This document shows positions 51,855 to 60,505 of a DNA stretch of 64,000 bases, one piece after another. The stretch is from positions 186,001-250,000 of the forward strand of contig CBDDHB010000003.1 in NCBI GenBank assembly GCA_965228165.1, written 5' to 3'. Source of the DNA: Oleispirillum sp965228165. Its GTDB lineage: Bacteria; Pseudomonadota; Alphaproteobacteria; Rhodospirillales; Rhodospirillaceae. Numbering within the stretch: position 1 is the stretch's first letter; every line of letters starts with the position of its first letter. Made by a program: the position numbers and the translations under genes. The notes under the pieces were generated by a model. It saw only the letters and a program-made list of their open reading frames with translations, did not search any database and was not told the DNA's origin.

Positions 51855-52949
51855 ATGGCCGGCAACGCATTCGGCGCCGCGTTCCGTTTCACCACCTTCG
51901 GCGAAAGCCACGGTCCCGCGATCGGCTGCGTGGTGGACGGCGCGCCGCCCGGAATCCCGCTGTCGGAAGCGGACATTCAGCCCTTCCTCGACAAGCGGCG
52001 ACCCGGCCAATCGCGCCACACCACCCAGCGGCAAGAACCCGACGCGGTCAAGATTCTCTCCGGCGTCTACGAAGGCCGGACCACCGGCACGCCGATCGGC
52101 CTTTTGATCGAAAACACCGACCAGCGATCCAAGGACTACGGCGACATCGCCCAGTCCTTCCGCCCCGGCCACGCCGACTATGCCTATCAGGCGAAGTACG
52201 GCATCCGCGATCCGCGCGGCGGCGGGCGGTCCTCGGCGCGGGAAACCGCGATGCGGGTCGCCGCCGGAGCGATCGCGCGCACGGTCCTGAACGCCCTGAT
52301 TCCGGGCGGCGTCGTGATTCGCGGTGCGATGACCGCGATGGGCGGCCACGCCATCGACCGCGCCCGCTGGAACTGGGCGGAGGCGGCGGCCAACGACTTC
52401 TTCTGTCCCGATGCCGAAACCGCCGCCCTGTGGGCGGTGGAACTGGACGCCATCCGCAAGCGCGGTTCCTCGATCGGCGCGCTTGTCGAAGTGACCGCCG
52501 AGGGCGTGCCGCCGGGCCTGGGCGAGCCGGTCTACGACAAGCTGGACGCCGACATCGCCAAGGCGCTGATGAGCATCAACGCGGTGAAATCGGTGGAAAT
52601 CGGCGAAGGCCTCGGCGCCGCCCTGCTGCACGGCGAGGACAACGCCGACGAAATGGAGCCCGACGGTCGGGGCGGGGTGCGGTTCCTCTCCAACCGCGCG
52701 GGCGGCATCCTGGGCGGCATTTCCACCGGCCAGCCGATCGTCGCTCGAATCGCGGTGAAGCCGACCAGTTCGATCCTGATCCCGCGAAAAAGCGTCAACC
52801 TGGCGGGCGAGGCGGTCGAGGTCCTGACCAAGGGCCGCCACGACCCCTGCGTCGGCATCCGCGCCGTACCGGTGGCCGAGGCGATGCTCGCCTGCGTCCT
52901 TGCCGATCATCTGCTGCGCCATCGCGGTCAATGCGGCGGCTTCGCCTAA
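51855..52949 (+). CDS. aroC: Chorismate synthase
   Basis: A 364-residue FMN enzyme making chorismate. Signatures are FTTFGESHGPAIGCVVDGAPPG (11-32), HADYAYQAKYGIRDPRGGGRSSARETAMRVAAGAIAR (near 96-135), and the later RAGGILGGISTGQPIVARIAVKPTSS. Length is standard. It is followed after 11 bases by a rhodanese gene. Confidence 0.97.
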   Translation: MAGNAFGAAFRFTTFGESHGPAIGCVVDGAPPGIPLSEADIQPFLDKRRPGQSRHTTQRQEPDAVKILSGVYEGRTTGTPIGLLIENTDQRSKDYGDIAQSFRPGHADYAYQAKYGIRDPRGGGRSSARETAMRVAAGAIARTVLNALIPGGVVIRGAMTAMGGHAIDRARWNWAEAAANDFFCPDAETAALWAVELDAIRKRGSSIGALVEVTAEGVPPGLGEPVYDKLDADIAKALMSINAVKSVEIGEGLGAALLHGEDNADEMEPDGRGGVRFLSNRAGGILGGISTGQPIVARIAVKPTSSILIPRKSVNLAGEAVEVLTKGRHDPCVGIRAVPVAEAMLACVLADHLLRHRGQCGGFA

Positions 52950-52960
52950 GGACCGCGCCG

Positions 52961-53299
52961 ATGTTCTTCCGCCGGAGTCCGGTCGCCACGGTCGATGCCC
53001 GTACCGCCCATGCCTGGTTGCAAACCGGCGAGGCGGCGTTGATCGACGTGCGCGAAGCCGACGAAACCGCCGAAGCCGCGATCGCGGGGGCGCGTCTTCT
53101 GCCGATGTCGCAGGTTGGCGTGGACGCGTACCCGGATTTCGGTGCACAAAAGGTCGTGGTGATCTGCCATTCGGGCGTCCGCTCGGCGCGGGTCGCCGCC
53201 GCCCTTGCCGCGCGCGGCGCGACCGGGGCATACAATCTCGCGGGCGGCATCGTCGCCTGGATCGACGCCGGACTGCCGGTGACTCTCGGACGCGGTTGA
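52961..53299 (+). CDS. Rhodanese-like domain protein
   Basis: A 112-residue single rhodanese domain. Active-site Cys69 lies in VVICHSGVRSARVA (residues 66-79), preceded by the VDVREADE strand and followed by LAGGIVAWIDAGLP. It transfers sulfur from thiosulfate or a persulfide carrier. It follows aroC closely and precedes sppA by 43 bases, possibly in one unit. Confidence 0.9.
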   Translation: MFFRRSPVATVDARTAHAWLQTGEAALIDVREADETAEAAIAGARLLPMSQVGVDAYPDFGAQKVVVICHSGVRSARVAAALAARGATGAYNLAGGIVAWIDAGLPVTLGRG

Positions 53300-53342
53300 C
53301 AAGGGCGCGGCACCCCGCCGCCCGGAAAGGAAGAGACGGAAG

Positions 53343-55100
53343 ATGCGCACGATTGCCCGCTGGCTGGTGGTGGTCCTGGCCCTGATCGGCGCCATGGCCT
53401 GCGTCGCGACGATCGCCGCGATCCTCGCCGTGCGTTCCTCCGAACCGTCCAAGGTCTCGGTGAGCAAGGGCGACTATCTGCTGCTCGACTTCGACCGGGG
53501 CCTCGTCGCCCAGCCGCCGCGAAACGCCTTCGCCGCGCTGTCGCGGGGCAAGGCCTACGTCCTCTCCGACCTCGTCGCCGCGCTGCGCCGGGGCGCCGCC
53601 GACCCGAAGATCGCGGGCGTCGCCGCCCATATCGGCAGCGCCCAATTGCCGCCCGCCGCCGCCCGCGAACTCGCCGACGCCATCGCCGACTTCAAGAAGG
53701 TCGGCAAGAAGACCCTGATTCATTCCGAGTCCCTCGACGGCGGACCGGGCGCGGTGGCGCTGGCCACCGCCTTCCAGGAGGTCTGGCTGCAACCCTCCGG
53801 ACTGGTCAGCCTGCGCGGCCTGATGCTGGAAGCGCCCTTCCTGCGCAAGGGACTGGCGGATTACGGCATCCGGGCGGATATCGTGCAGCGCCACGAATAC
53901 AAAAGCGCGATGGACTTCCTGACCCGCGACGAAATGTCGGCGCCGGTGCGCGACAACCTCTCCGCCCTGATCGGCGACGTCGCGGCGGCGCTGAACGAAA
54001 GCATCGCCGCGTCGCGCGGCCTTTCCCCCGCGACGGTGGACGGCCTTGCCCGCAAGGGACCGCTGTTCGCCGCCGAGGCGAAGGACGCGGGCCTGATCGA
54101 CCGGCTGGGCTATCGCGGCGATTTCCAGGCGGCGGTGAAATCCGCCTTCCCCGGCAAGGGAATCCTGGCGGAAGCCTATGCCGCCACCCTCGAAACCCCG
54201 GACACCTCGATCAAGATCGCCCTGGTCCAGGCCTCCGGCCAGATCGTCGCCGGGGAAACCGACGACGGGCCGATGTCGGACCGCGCCACCATCGGCGCGA
54301 CCACCGTCGCCCGCGCCATCCGCGAGGCGGCGCAAACCAAGGACGTGCGCGCCATCGTCCTGCGCCTGGACAGCCCCGGCGGCGACTATGCCGCCTCCGA
54401 CACCATCCGTCAGGCGGTCGTGGCGGCGCGCAAGGGCGGCATCCCGGTGATCGCCTCGATGGGCGACGTCGCCGCCTCCGGCGGCTATTTCGTCGCCTCG
54501 GCGGCGGAAACCATCATCGCCGAGGACGCCACCATCACCGGGTCGATCGGGGTGATCGCCGGCAAGGTGGTGCTGGAGGAGGCCTGGGCGAAGCTGGGGG
54601 TGCGCTGGCAGGCCCTGAAAACCGGGGAAACCGCCGCGATGTGGTCGCCCAACCGGGGATTCTCCCCCGCCGAACGCGCCCGCCTGGAAGCGGTGGTGGA
54701 CGTCGCCTACGCCGACTTCACCGCCAAGGTCGCCGAAGCGCGCAAGCTGTCGCCCGAGGCGATGGACAAGGCGGCGCGCGGTCGCGTCTTCAGCGGTCGC
54801 AAGGCCAGGGAACTGGGGCTGGTGGACGATACCGGCGGCTTGGTCAAGGCCCTCGCCTATGCCAAGCGCGCGGCGGGAATACCCGCCGACCAGATTCCGG
54901 CGGTGCTGTCCTTCCCGCGCCCGAAGTCCCTGTCGGAAAGCCTCATCGACCTCTTCTCCGGCGAAGCGGGAAACCCGATCGCGCAAATGACCGCGCACGT
55001 CGCCGCCCCCCTCCCCGAGCCGCTCGCCAGCTTACGCGCCTGGACCGGCCTCGGCCTGGATCGCGGCGCGGCGATCCTGCCGCCGATCACGGTGCGGTAA
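53343..55100 (+). CDS. sppA: Signal peptide peptidase SppA (67-kDa type)
   Basis: A 585-residue membrane-bound serine protease that degrades leftover signal peptides. A single N-terminal helix (WLVVVLALIGAMACVATIAAILAV) anchors it. The catalytic Lys is in RHEYKSAMDF (near 195), and the Ser in ASMGDVAASGGYFVASAA (near 380), with LDSPGGDYAASDTI before it. Two tandem ClpP-like domains give the long form. The C-terminus overlaps tlyA on the other strand by 14 bases. Confidence 0.93.
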   Translation: MRTIARWLVVVLALIGAMACVATIAAILAVRSSEPSKVSVSKGDYLLLDFDRGLVAQPPRNAFAALSRGKAYVLSDLVAALRRGAADPKIAGVAAHIGSAQLPPAAARELADAIADFKKVGKKTLIHSESLDGGPGAVALATAFQEVWLQPSGLVSLRGLMLEAPFLRKGLADYGIRADIVQRHEYKSAMDFLTRDEMSAPVRDNLSALIGDVAAALNESIAASRGLSPATVDGLARKGPLFAAEAKDAGLIDRLGYRGDFQAAVKSAFPGKGILAEAYAATLETPDTSIKIALVQASGQIVAGETDDGPMSDRATIGATTVARAIREAAQTKDVRAIVLRLDSPGGDYAASDTIRQAVVAARKGGIPVIASMGDVAASGGYFVASAAETIIAEDATITGSIGVIAGKVVLEEAWAKLGVRWQALKTGETAAMWSPNRGFSPAERARLEAVVDVAYADFTAKVAEARKLSPEAMDKAARGRVFSGRKARELGLVDDTGGLVKALAYAKRAAGIPADQIPAVLSFPRPKSLSESLIDLFSGEAGNPIAQMTAHVAAPLPEPLASLRAWTGLGLDRGAAILPPITVR

Positions 55101-55824
55101 GCCGCGCGCCAAGCAGGAATTCGACGTTGCCCTCCGGCCCCAGGACCGGGCTTTCGACGATGCCGTCCACCGTCCAGCCCCGCGCCGCGAACCAGTCCGC
55201 CGCCTCGGCGCAGACGCGCGCCCGCACCGCCTCGTCCTTGACCACGCCGCCCTTGCCCACGTCCTTCGGCCCCGCCTGGAACTGCGGCTTGACCAGAACG
55301 ATCGCCCAGGCCCCCGCCGCCGCCAGGGACAACGGCGCCGCCAAAACGGTTTGCAGGGAAATAAAGCTGGCGTCGCAGACCACCGCGCCGACCGGCTCGG
55401 GAACCTCCGCCGCCGACAAATGACGCGCGTTCACCCCTTCCCGCGACACCACGCGCGGATCGGCCCTCAGGCTTTCCGCCAACTGACCGTGCCCCACGTC
55501 CACCGCATAAACCCGCGCCGCCCCGGCCTGGAGCAACACCTGGGTAAAGCCGCCGGTGGACGCCCCCACGTCCAGGCACACCCGCCCCGCCGCATCGTAA
55601 CCGAAATGCGCCAACCCGTGCGCCAGCTTCAGCCCGCCGCGCGACACCCAGGGCAGGGGCTCGCCCCGAACCTCCAGCCGGTCATCCGCCGCCACGCCGC
55701 GCGAGGCCTTGTCCAGAACCGCGCCGTTGACGAACACCGCCCCCGCCTCGATCAGCATCCGCGCCCGCGCCCGGCTGACCGCCAACCCCCGCGCCACCAA
55801 CGCCTGATCCGCCCGCTCGCTCAT
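55087..55824 (-). CDS. tlyA: TlyA family rRNA (cytidine-2'-O)-methyltransferase
   Basis: A 245-residue protein with an S4 RNA-binding domain (RADQALVARGLAVSRARARMLIEAG) followed by an FtsJ-like methyltransferase. The SAM motif is LDVGASTGGFTQVLL (near 83-97). The catalytic Lys-Asp-Lys-Glu set is partly seen in VSRGGLK, VCDASFIS, LVKPQFQAG and the ending GNVEFLLG. TlyA methylates 16S and 23S rRNA and affects capreomycin susceptibility. The start at 55824 (MSERADQ) suits the S4 domain. Confidence 0.92.
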   Translation of the reverse strand: MSERADQALVARGLAVSRARARMLIEAGAVFVNGAVLDKASRGVAADDRLEVRGEPLPWVSRGGLKLAHGLAHFGYDAAGRVCLDVGASTGGFTQVLLQAGAARVYAVDVGHGQLAESLRADPRVVSREGVNARHLSAAEVPEPVGAVVCDASFISLQTVLAAPLSLAAAGAWAIVLVKPQFQAGPKDVGKGGVVKDEAVRARVCAEAADWFAARGWTVDGIVESPVLGPEGNVEFLLGARLTAP

Positions 55825-55872
55825 GTGTTCTCCGTAGAACTCGGCCGGGCGCTGCCCGGACCCCGAAAAGGG

Positions 55873-55905
55873 AAAAAACGTTGCGAGGGGTCTCGGACCC
55901 CTCGC
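55873..55905 (-). terminator. Rho-independent terminator upstream of tlyA
   Basis: GCGAGGGGTC pairs with GACCCCTCGC around a three-base loop, and AACGTTTTTT follows on the minus strand. It ends the xseB-ispA-dxs transcript, so tlyA needs its own promoter. Confidence 0.75.
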
Positions 55906-56052
55906 GCACCCCATTCCATTTTTTCGCCGCGAAGCGGCTATCGACCCTCACGCAGCGTGATGGTTTTATCGCGCTGCGCGCAAACACCCAAGAATGGGTA
56001 CACAGGGTCCAAGACCCTGTGCGGGGCCCGGGGCAGCGCCCCGGCCTGGTTT
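55906..56052. repeat. Hairpin-rich non-coding region between dxs and tlyA
   Basis: Several palindromes lie close together: GCCGC-GAA-GCGGC (near 55928), CACGC-AGCGTG, GCGCGATAAA-like inverted elements, ACAGGGTC-CAA-GACCCTGT (near 56003-56021) and GGGGC-AGC-GCCCC (near 56031-56043). This resembles REP-type repeat DNA seen in many Rhodospirillales, but other copies are not in the window. Confidence 0.45.
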
Positions 56053-56055
56053 TCC

Positions 56056-57978
56056 CTACCGGCCCAGGACGCCGCGCACCGCCGCCGCGATGCCTGCTGC
56101 ATCCAAGCCCGCGTCCTTGACCTGTCCGGCCTGGGTATCCTGTTCGAAGGTGGCGTCGGGGATATGCAGGCAGCGGATTTTCGGTCCGCCGTCGAGTCCG
56201 CCGGAATTCGCCAGATGGTCCAGAACCTGCGCGCCGAAGCCGCCGACCGAGCCTTCCTCGACGACGATCAGGGCGGCATGGCGGCGGGCCAGATCGTCGA
56301 TCAGCGCGGTATCCAGGGGCTTGGCGAAGCGGGCGTCGGCGACGGTGACGGAACATCCCTCAGCCTCCAGTGCCTCGGCCGCCTTCAGCGCGTCGCCCAG
56401 GCGGGTGCCGAGGGAAAGGATCGCCGCGTCGCGGCCCCGGCGCAGGATGCGTCCGCGCCCGATCTCCAGAACCTCCGGCGCGTCGGGCACCGGCTCGCCC
56501 CGACCGCAGCCGCGCGGGAAGCGGATAGCGCAGGGGCCGGAATCGTGAAACGCGGCGGTGGCCACCATGCGCGCCAGTTCCGCCTCGTCGGCGGGGGCCA
56601 TCACCACCATGTTGGGCAGGCAGGAGAGAAGGGCGAGGTCATACGCCCCCTGGTGGGTGGCGCCGTCGGCGCCGACGAACCCGGCGCGATCGACGATGAA
56701 GCGCACCGGCAGGTTCTGCAAGGCGACGTCGTGCGCCACCTGATCGAAGGCGCGTTGCAGAAAGGTGGAATAGATCGCGACGAAGGGACGCAGTCCTTCC
56801 GCCGCCAGACCGGCGGCGAAGGTGACGGCGTGCTGTTCGGCGATGCCGACATCGAACATCCGTTCCGGATGCGCCTGGGCGAAGGCGTCCAGGCCGTTTC
56901 CGGCGGCCATCGCGGCGGTGGCGGCGACGATTTTCGGATCGTCGGCGGCGGCGCGGATCAGGGCGGCGGAAAAGACCTCGGTGAACGACGGACCGTTGCC
57001 CTTGGAAACCGCCTGCGCGCCGGTTTCGACGTCGAAGCAGGAAACCCCGTGGTACTTGTCGGCGGCGCGTTCGGCGGGACCGTAGCCGCGCCCCTTCTGC
57101 GTCACCACGTGAACCAGAACCGGGCGGCTGGCCTTGGCGTCGCGGACGTTTTTTAGCACCGGCACCAGATGGTCCAGGCGGTGGCCGTCCACCGGGCCGA
57201 CGTAGTGGAAGCCCATTTCCTCGAACAGGGTGCCGCCGGTAACCAGGGTGCGGGCGTATTCCTCGGCCTTGCGGGCGGCGCGCTCGACGGCGGCGGGAAA
57301 CAGCGCGGCGACGTCCTTCATCGCGCTGCGGATCGCGTGGTACGACTGCGAGGAGAGAAGGCGCGACAGATAGGAACTCATCGCGCCGACCGGCGGCGCG
57401 ATCGACATGTCGTTGTCGTTGAGGATGACGATCAGGCGGGAATTGGTCGATCCGGCGTTGTTCAACGCCTCGTAGGCCATGCCCGCGCTCATCGCGCCGT
57501 CGCCGATGACGCAGATCACGGCGCGTTTTTCGTGCTTCAGGTCGCGCGCCACCGCCATCCCCAGCCCGGCGGAGATCGAGGTCGAACTGTGCCCCGCGCC
57601 GAACGGATCGAAGGGGGATTCCTCGCGCTTGGTGAAGCCGGACAGCCCGTCCTTCTGGCGGATGCGGTGCATCCGGTCGCGCCGCCCGGTCAGGATCTTG
57701 TGCGGATAGCACTGATGCCCGACGTCCCAGATCAGGCGATCCTCGGGGGTGTCGAAGACGTAATGCAGCGCCACCGTCAACTCGACCACGCCCAGTCCCG
57801 CGCCCAGGTGGCCGCCGGTGATGGAGACCGCCTCGACCATCGCGGCGCGCACGTCGTCGGCCAGAGCGGGCAGCCGCTCCTCGGGCAGGGCGCGCAGGTC
57901 CGCCACCGAATTCACGGCATCGAGAACCGGGGTCTTCCGGGCGGGTTCCTTCCCCTTCGCCACGCGAGCTTCTCCCAT
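56056..57978 (-). CDS. dxs: 1-deoxy-D-xylulose-5-phosphate synthase
   Basis: A 640-residue TPP enzyme starting the MEP isoprenoid pathway. Motifs: GHLGAGLGVVELTVALHYVF, WDVGHQCYPHKILTGR, TPP motif CVIGDGAMSAGMAYEALNNAG (near 150-170) and the transketolase pyrimidine domain with FDVGIAEQHAVTFAAGLA near 385. Intact. It follows ispA by 12 bases in the xseB-ispA-dxs operon. Confidence 0.97.
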   Translation of the reverse strand: MGEARVAKGKEPARKTPVLDAVNSVADLRALPEERLPALADDVRAAMVEAVSITGGHLGAGLGVVELTVALHYVFDTPEDRLIWDVGHQCYPHKILTGRRDRMHRIRQKDGLSGFTKREESPFDPFGAGHSSTSISAGLGMAVARDLKHEKRAVICVIGDGAMSAGMAYEALNNAGSTNSRLIVILNDNDMSIAPPVGAMSSYLSRLLSSQSYHAIRSAMKDVAALFPAAVERAARKAEEYARTLVTGGTLFEEMGFHYVGPVDGHRLDHLVPVLKNVRDAKASRPVLVHVVTQKGRGYGPAERAADKYHGVSCFDVETGAQAVSKGNGPSFTEVFSAALIRAAADDPKIVAATAAMAAGNGLDAFAQAHPERMFDVGIAEQHAVTFAAGLAAEGLRPFVAIYSTFLQRAFDQVAHDVALQNLPVRFIVDRAGFVGADGATHQGAYDLALLSCLPNMVVMAPADEAELARMVATAAFHDSGPCAIRFPRGCGRGEPVPDAPEVLEIGRGRILRRGRDAAILSLGTRLGDALKAAEALEAEGCSVTVADARFAKPLDTALIDDLARRHAALIVVEEGSVGGFGAQVLDHLANSGGLDGGPKIRCLHIPDATFEQDTQAGQVKDAGLDAAGIAAAVRGVLGR

Positions 57979-57990
57979 CGTCTTCAGCCG

Positions 57991-58896
57991 TCAGCGACGG
58001 CGGTCCACCACATAGCGCGCCGCCGCCGCCAGGGAGGCGGCGCGGCCTTCGAACGGTTCCAGATGCTGGATCGCCTGATCGACCAGCAGCCGCGCCTGAT
58101 CGCGGGCGCGGTCCGCCCCCATCAGGGTGACGAAGCTGGCCTTGCCGCGCGCCGCGTCCTTCGCCGTGGCCTTGCCGATTTCCTCGGCCGAGGCCTCGAC
58201 GTCCAAAAGATCGTCGGCGATCTGGAAGGCCAGCCCGACGTTCTGCGCATAGGCGACCAGGGCATGGCGCAAGCGCGGCGCGGCGCGGCCCAGGATCGCG
58301 CCGCATTCGCAGGAAAAGACGATCAGGCAGCCGGTCTTCATCCGTTGCAGGCGGGTGATCGCGGGCAGATCGAGATCCCGGTGCTCGGCCAGAAGGTCGA
58401 GCATCTGGCCGCCGACCATGCCGTGCGCGCCGGAGGCCTGGGCCAGCCGCGCCACCAGATCGCACCGCACCGCCGGATCGGCGTGAACCTCCGGATCGGC
58501 CATCGCGCCCAGGGCGGCGGTCAGCAGGGCGTCGCCCGCCAGAATCGCCGTCGCCTCGTCGAAGCGGCGGTGCACCGTGGGCAGACCGCGACGGAGGTCG
58601 TCGTCGTCCATCGCCGGAAGGTCGTCGTGGACCAGGGAATAGCAGTGCAGCATCTCGATCGCCGCCGCCGCCCGCGCCGCCGAGCGGGGATCGACATGGA
58701 ACAGCGCCGCCGATTGCAGGGTGAAGAACGGACGCATCCGCTTGCCGCCGTTCAGGCAGGCATAGCGCATCGCCTCCACCACCCGGTCCTCCGGCGCGCC
58801 GGAAAGCGGCAGCAGGCGGTCCAGTTCCTCGGCGACGCGGGTCGCCGCGTCTTCCAGCGCGGCGCGGAACGCGGCAACGCCATCGGGAGTGTTCAC
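57991..58896 (-). CDS. ispA: Farnesyl diphosphate synthase (polyprenyl synthetase)
   Basis: A 301-residue all-helical prenyl transferase, starting at GTG. The first Asp-rich motif is LVHDDLPAMDDDDLRRG (near 90-106) and the second is QIADDLLDVEAS (near 225). GGKRMRPF and GGQMLDL are the allylic binding residues. It lies between xseB and dxs. Confidence 0.93.
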   Translation of the reverse strand: MNTPDGVAAFRAALEDAATRVAEELDRLLPLSGAPEDRVVEAMRYACLNGGKRMRPFFTLQSAALFHVDPRSAARAAAAIEMLHCYSLVHDDLPAMDDDDLRRGLPTVHRRFDEATAILAGDALLTAALGAMADPEVHADPAVRCDLVARLAQASGAHGMVGGQMLDLLAEHRDLDLPAITRLQRMKTGCLIVFSCECGAILGRAAPRLRHALVAYAQNVGLAFQIADDLLDVEASAEEIGKATAKDAARGKASFVTLMGADRARDQARLLVDQAIQHLEPFEGRAASLAAAARYVVDRRR

Positions 58897-58906
58897 GCCT
58901 GTTCCC

Positions 58907-59173
58907 CTATTCCATATCCGGCAACGGCGAGAGTCCCGGCGTACCGTCCGGGGCGCGGGTGATCTGATCGACCCGTTCGCGCGCCTCGGCGAGCTTCCTT
59001 TCGCAATGCCGCTTCAGCAGAACGCCGCGCTCGAACGCGCCGACCGCGGCGTCCAGCTCGACCTCGCCGGATTCCAGGCGGCGCACGATGGTTTCCAGAC
59101 CGGCCATCGCCTCCTCGAAGCTCAGACTCGCGACGTCGGCGGGCTCGTCGGGAACCACGGGCGTATCGGCCAT
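58907..59173 (-). CDS. xseB: Exodeoxyribonuclease VII small subunit
   Basis: An 88-residue protein forming a helical hairpin that assembles with XseA. The family core SLSFEEAMAGLETIVRRLESGEVELDAAVGAFERGVLLKRHCE is at residues ~18-62. Enzyme VII digests single-stranded DNA into oligonucleotides. It leads the xseB-ispA-dxs operon, a common alphaproteobacterial order. Confidence 0.95.
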   Translation of the reverse strand: MADTPVVPDEPADVASLSFEEAMAGLETIVRRLESGEVELDAAVGAFERGVLLKRHCERKLAEARERVDQITRAPDGTPGLSPLPDME

Positions 59174-59380
59174 GGAGACTCTCTCGTTTCCGGTTGCGGC
59201 AAAAACGGCTCGGGCGGCGCGCCGCCGCCCGAAACCAAGGTCGGTACTTTACGCCGAAGCGCCGTCTTCGACAACCGGGGAAGCGGCTGCCGTCGCTGGC
59301 TCCACGATGGAAAACAGGGCTGGATTTTTTCACGAGTTACACTATAATAAATCGCCCTTCCATCCTCAGGAGAGTCCGCC

Positions 59381-60505
59381 GTGACGCCGGTGCCGTATCT
59401 GTGCTGCCTGTTCCTGGGCCTTGCCGCCGCGACGCCCGCCGCCGCCGCCGAGGCGGCGACTCCCGCGAAGAAGGCATCGGTGCAGGTGTCGGTCGATGCG
59501 GTACGGCGCGTCGCCTCGGACGAGACGGTCCCCCTGCTCGGGCGGGTCGTCGCCCTGCGCGAGGGACCGATCGCGATCGAGGTGGCGGGCGTGGTCACCG
59601 CGATCCGCGCCGAGGTCGGGGACCGGGTGAAGGCGGGCGCACCGCTTCTGGAGATCGATCCGGTGCCGTTGCGCCTGAAGGCCGACGTCGCCCGCGCCGA
59701 GGAAGCCGCCCGCGCCGCCCAGGTGATCGAGGCGAGGGCCTCCGCCAGGATCGCCAAAAGCGAACTGGAGCGGATGGAAAAGCTGAAGAATTCCGCCGCC
59801 TTCACCCCCTCGCGCTACGAGGACAAACACCAGGACGTGGCAAGGCTGGAGGCCGCCGCCGAGGCCGCCGACGCCTCCCGCCGGATCGCCCTGGCGAACC
59901 GCAAGCTGGCCGAACGCGACCTCGTCAACGCGGCATTGGCCGCCCCTTACGACGGCGTCGTCATCGAACGCCGCGTCGATATCGGCGCCTACGTCGCCAA
60001 GGGGGAAGCGGTCTTCGCCCTGATCAACGACCGCGACATCGAGGTCGAGGCGGACGTTCCCGCCGACCTGCTGCTCCACTTCAACCCGGCGGGGCGCGAT
60101 ATCGAGGTCGAAATCACCGAAACCCGCAAGATCGCAGGCACGGTGCGCGCGGTTCTGCCGCGCGAGAACCCGCGCACCCGCACCCGGCTGATGCGCATCG
60201 CCCTGCCCCCCGGCGCGGTGACCCATGCCCTGGCGACCAACCGCGCGGTGAAGATCGCCTTTCCCTCCGGACGGCAGCGCGAAATCCTGTCGGTGTCCAA
60301 GGACGCGGTGATCCGCCGCGACGGCAAGACCCAGGTGATGATCGCCACCCCCGAGGGCGCGGCGGCGCGTTCCGTCACCCTGGGAGCGTCGCTGGGCGGG
60401 CGCTTCGCGGTGATCGACGGCCTGGCCGAGGGCGATCTGGCGGTGGTGCGCGGCAACGAACGGCTGGCTCCCGGCACGCCGCTGAAATACCAGGAGCCGC
60501 GCTGA
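59381..60505 (+). CDS. Efflux RND transporter periplasmic adaptor subunit
   Basis: A 374-residue membrane fusion protein starting at GTG with CAGGAGAG upstream. A signal peptide (LCCLFLGLAAATPAAAA) gives residues 1-22. The lipoyl/barrel-sandwich halves are VAGVVTAIRAEVGDRVKAGAPLLEID and LAAPYDGVVIERRVDIGAYVAKGEAVFALI. A helical hairpin and beta-barrel domains fill the rest. The stop overlaps the permease start (TGATG). It bridges the permease to an outer-membrane channel, not present here. Confidence 0.92.
   Translation: MTPVPYLCCLFLGLAAATPAAAAEAATPAKKASVQVSVDAVRRVASDETVPLLGRVVALREGPIAIEVAGVVTAIRAEVGDRVKAGAPLLEIDPVPLRLKADVARAEEAARAAQVIEARASARIAKSELERMEKLKNSAAFTPSRYEDKHQDVARLEAAAEAADASRRIALANRKLAERDLVNAALAAPYDGVVIERRVDIGAYVAKGEAVFALINDRDIEVEADVPADLLLHFNPAGRDIEVEITETRKIAGTVRAVLPRENPRTRTRLMRIALPPGAVTHALATNRAVKIAFPSGRQREILSVSKDAVIRRDGKTQVMIATPEGAAARSVTLGASLGGRFAVIDGLAEGDLAVVRGNERLAPGTPLKYQEPR

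Noticed and set aside
53294..53299. TTGACA-like hexamer at the rhodanese end as a promoter for sppA
   Set aside because: It coincides with the stop codon region and no -10 sequence is found at proper spacing.
51726..54998. A 1090-residue minus-strand frame over aroC and sppA
   Set aside because: Same reason: aroC, the rhodanese and sppA are clear on the plus strand.
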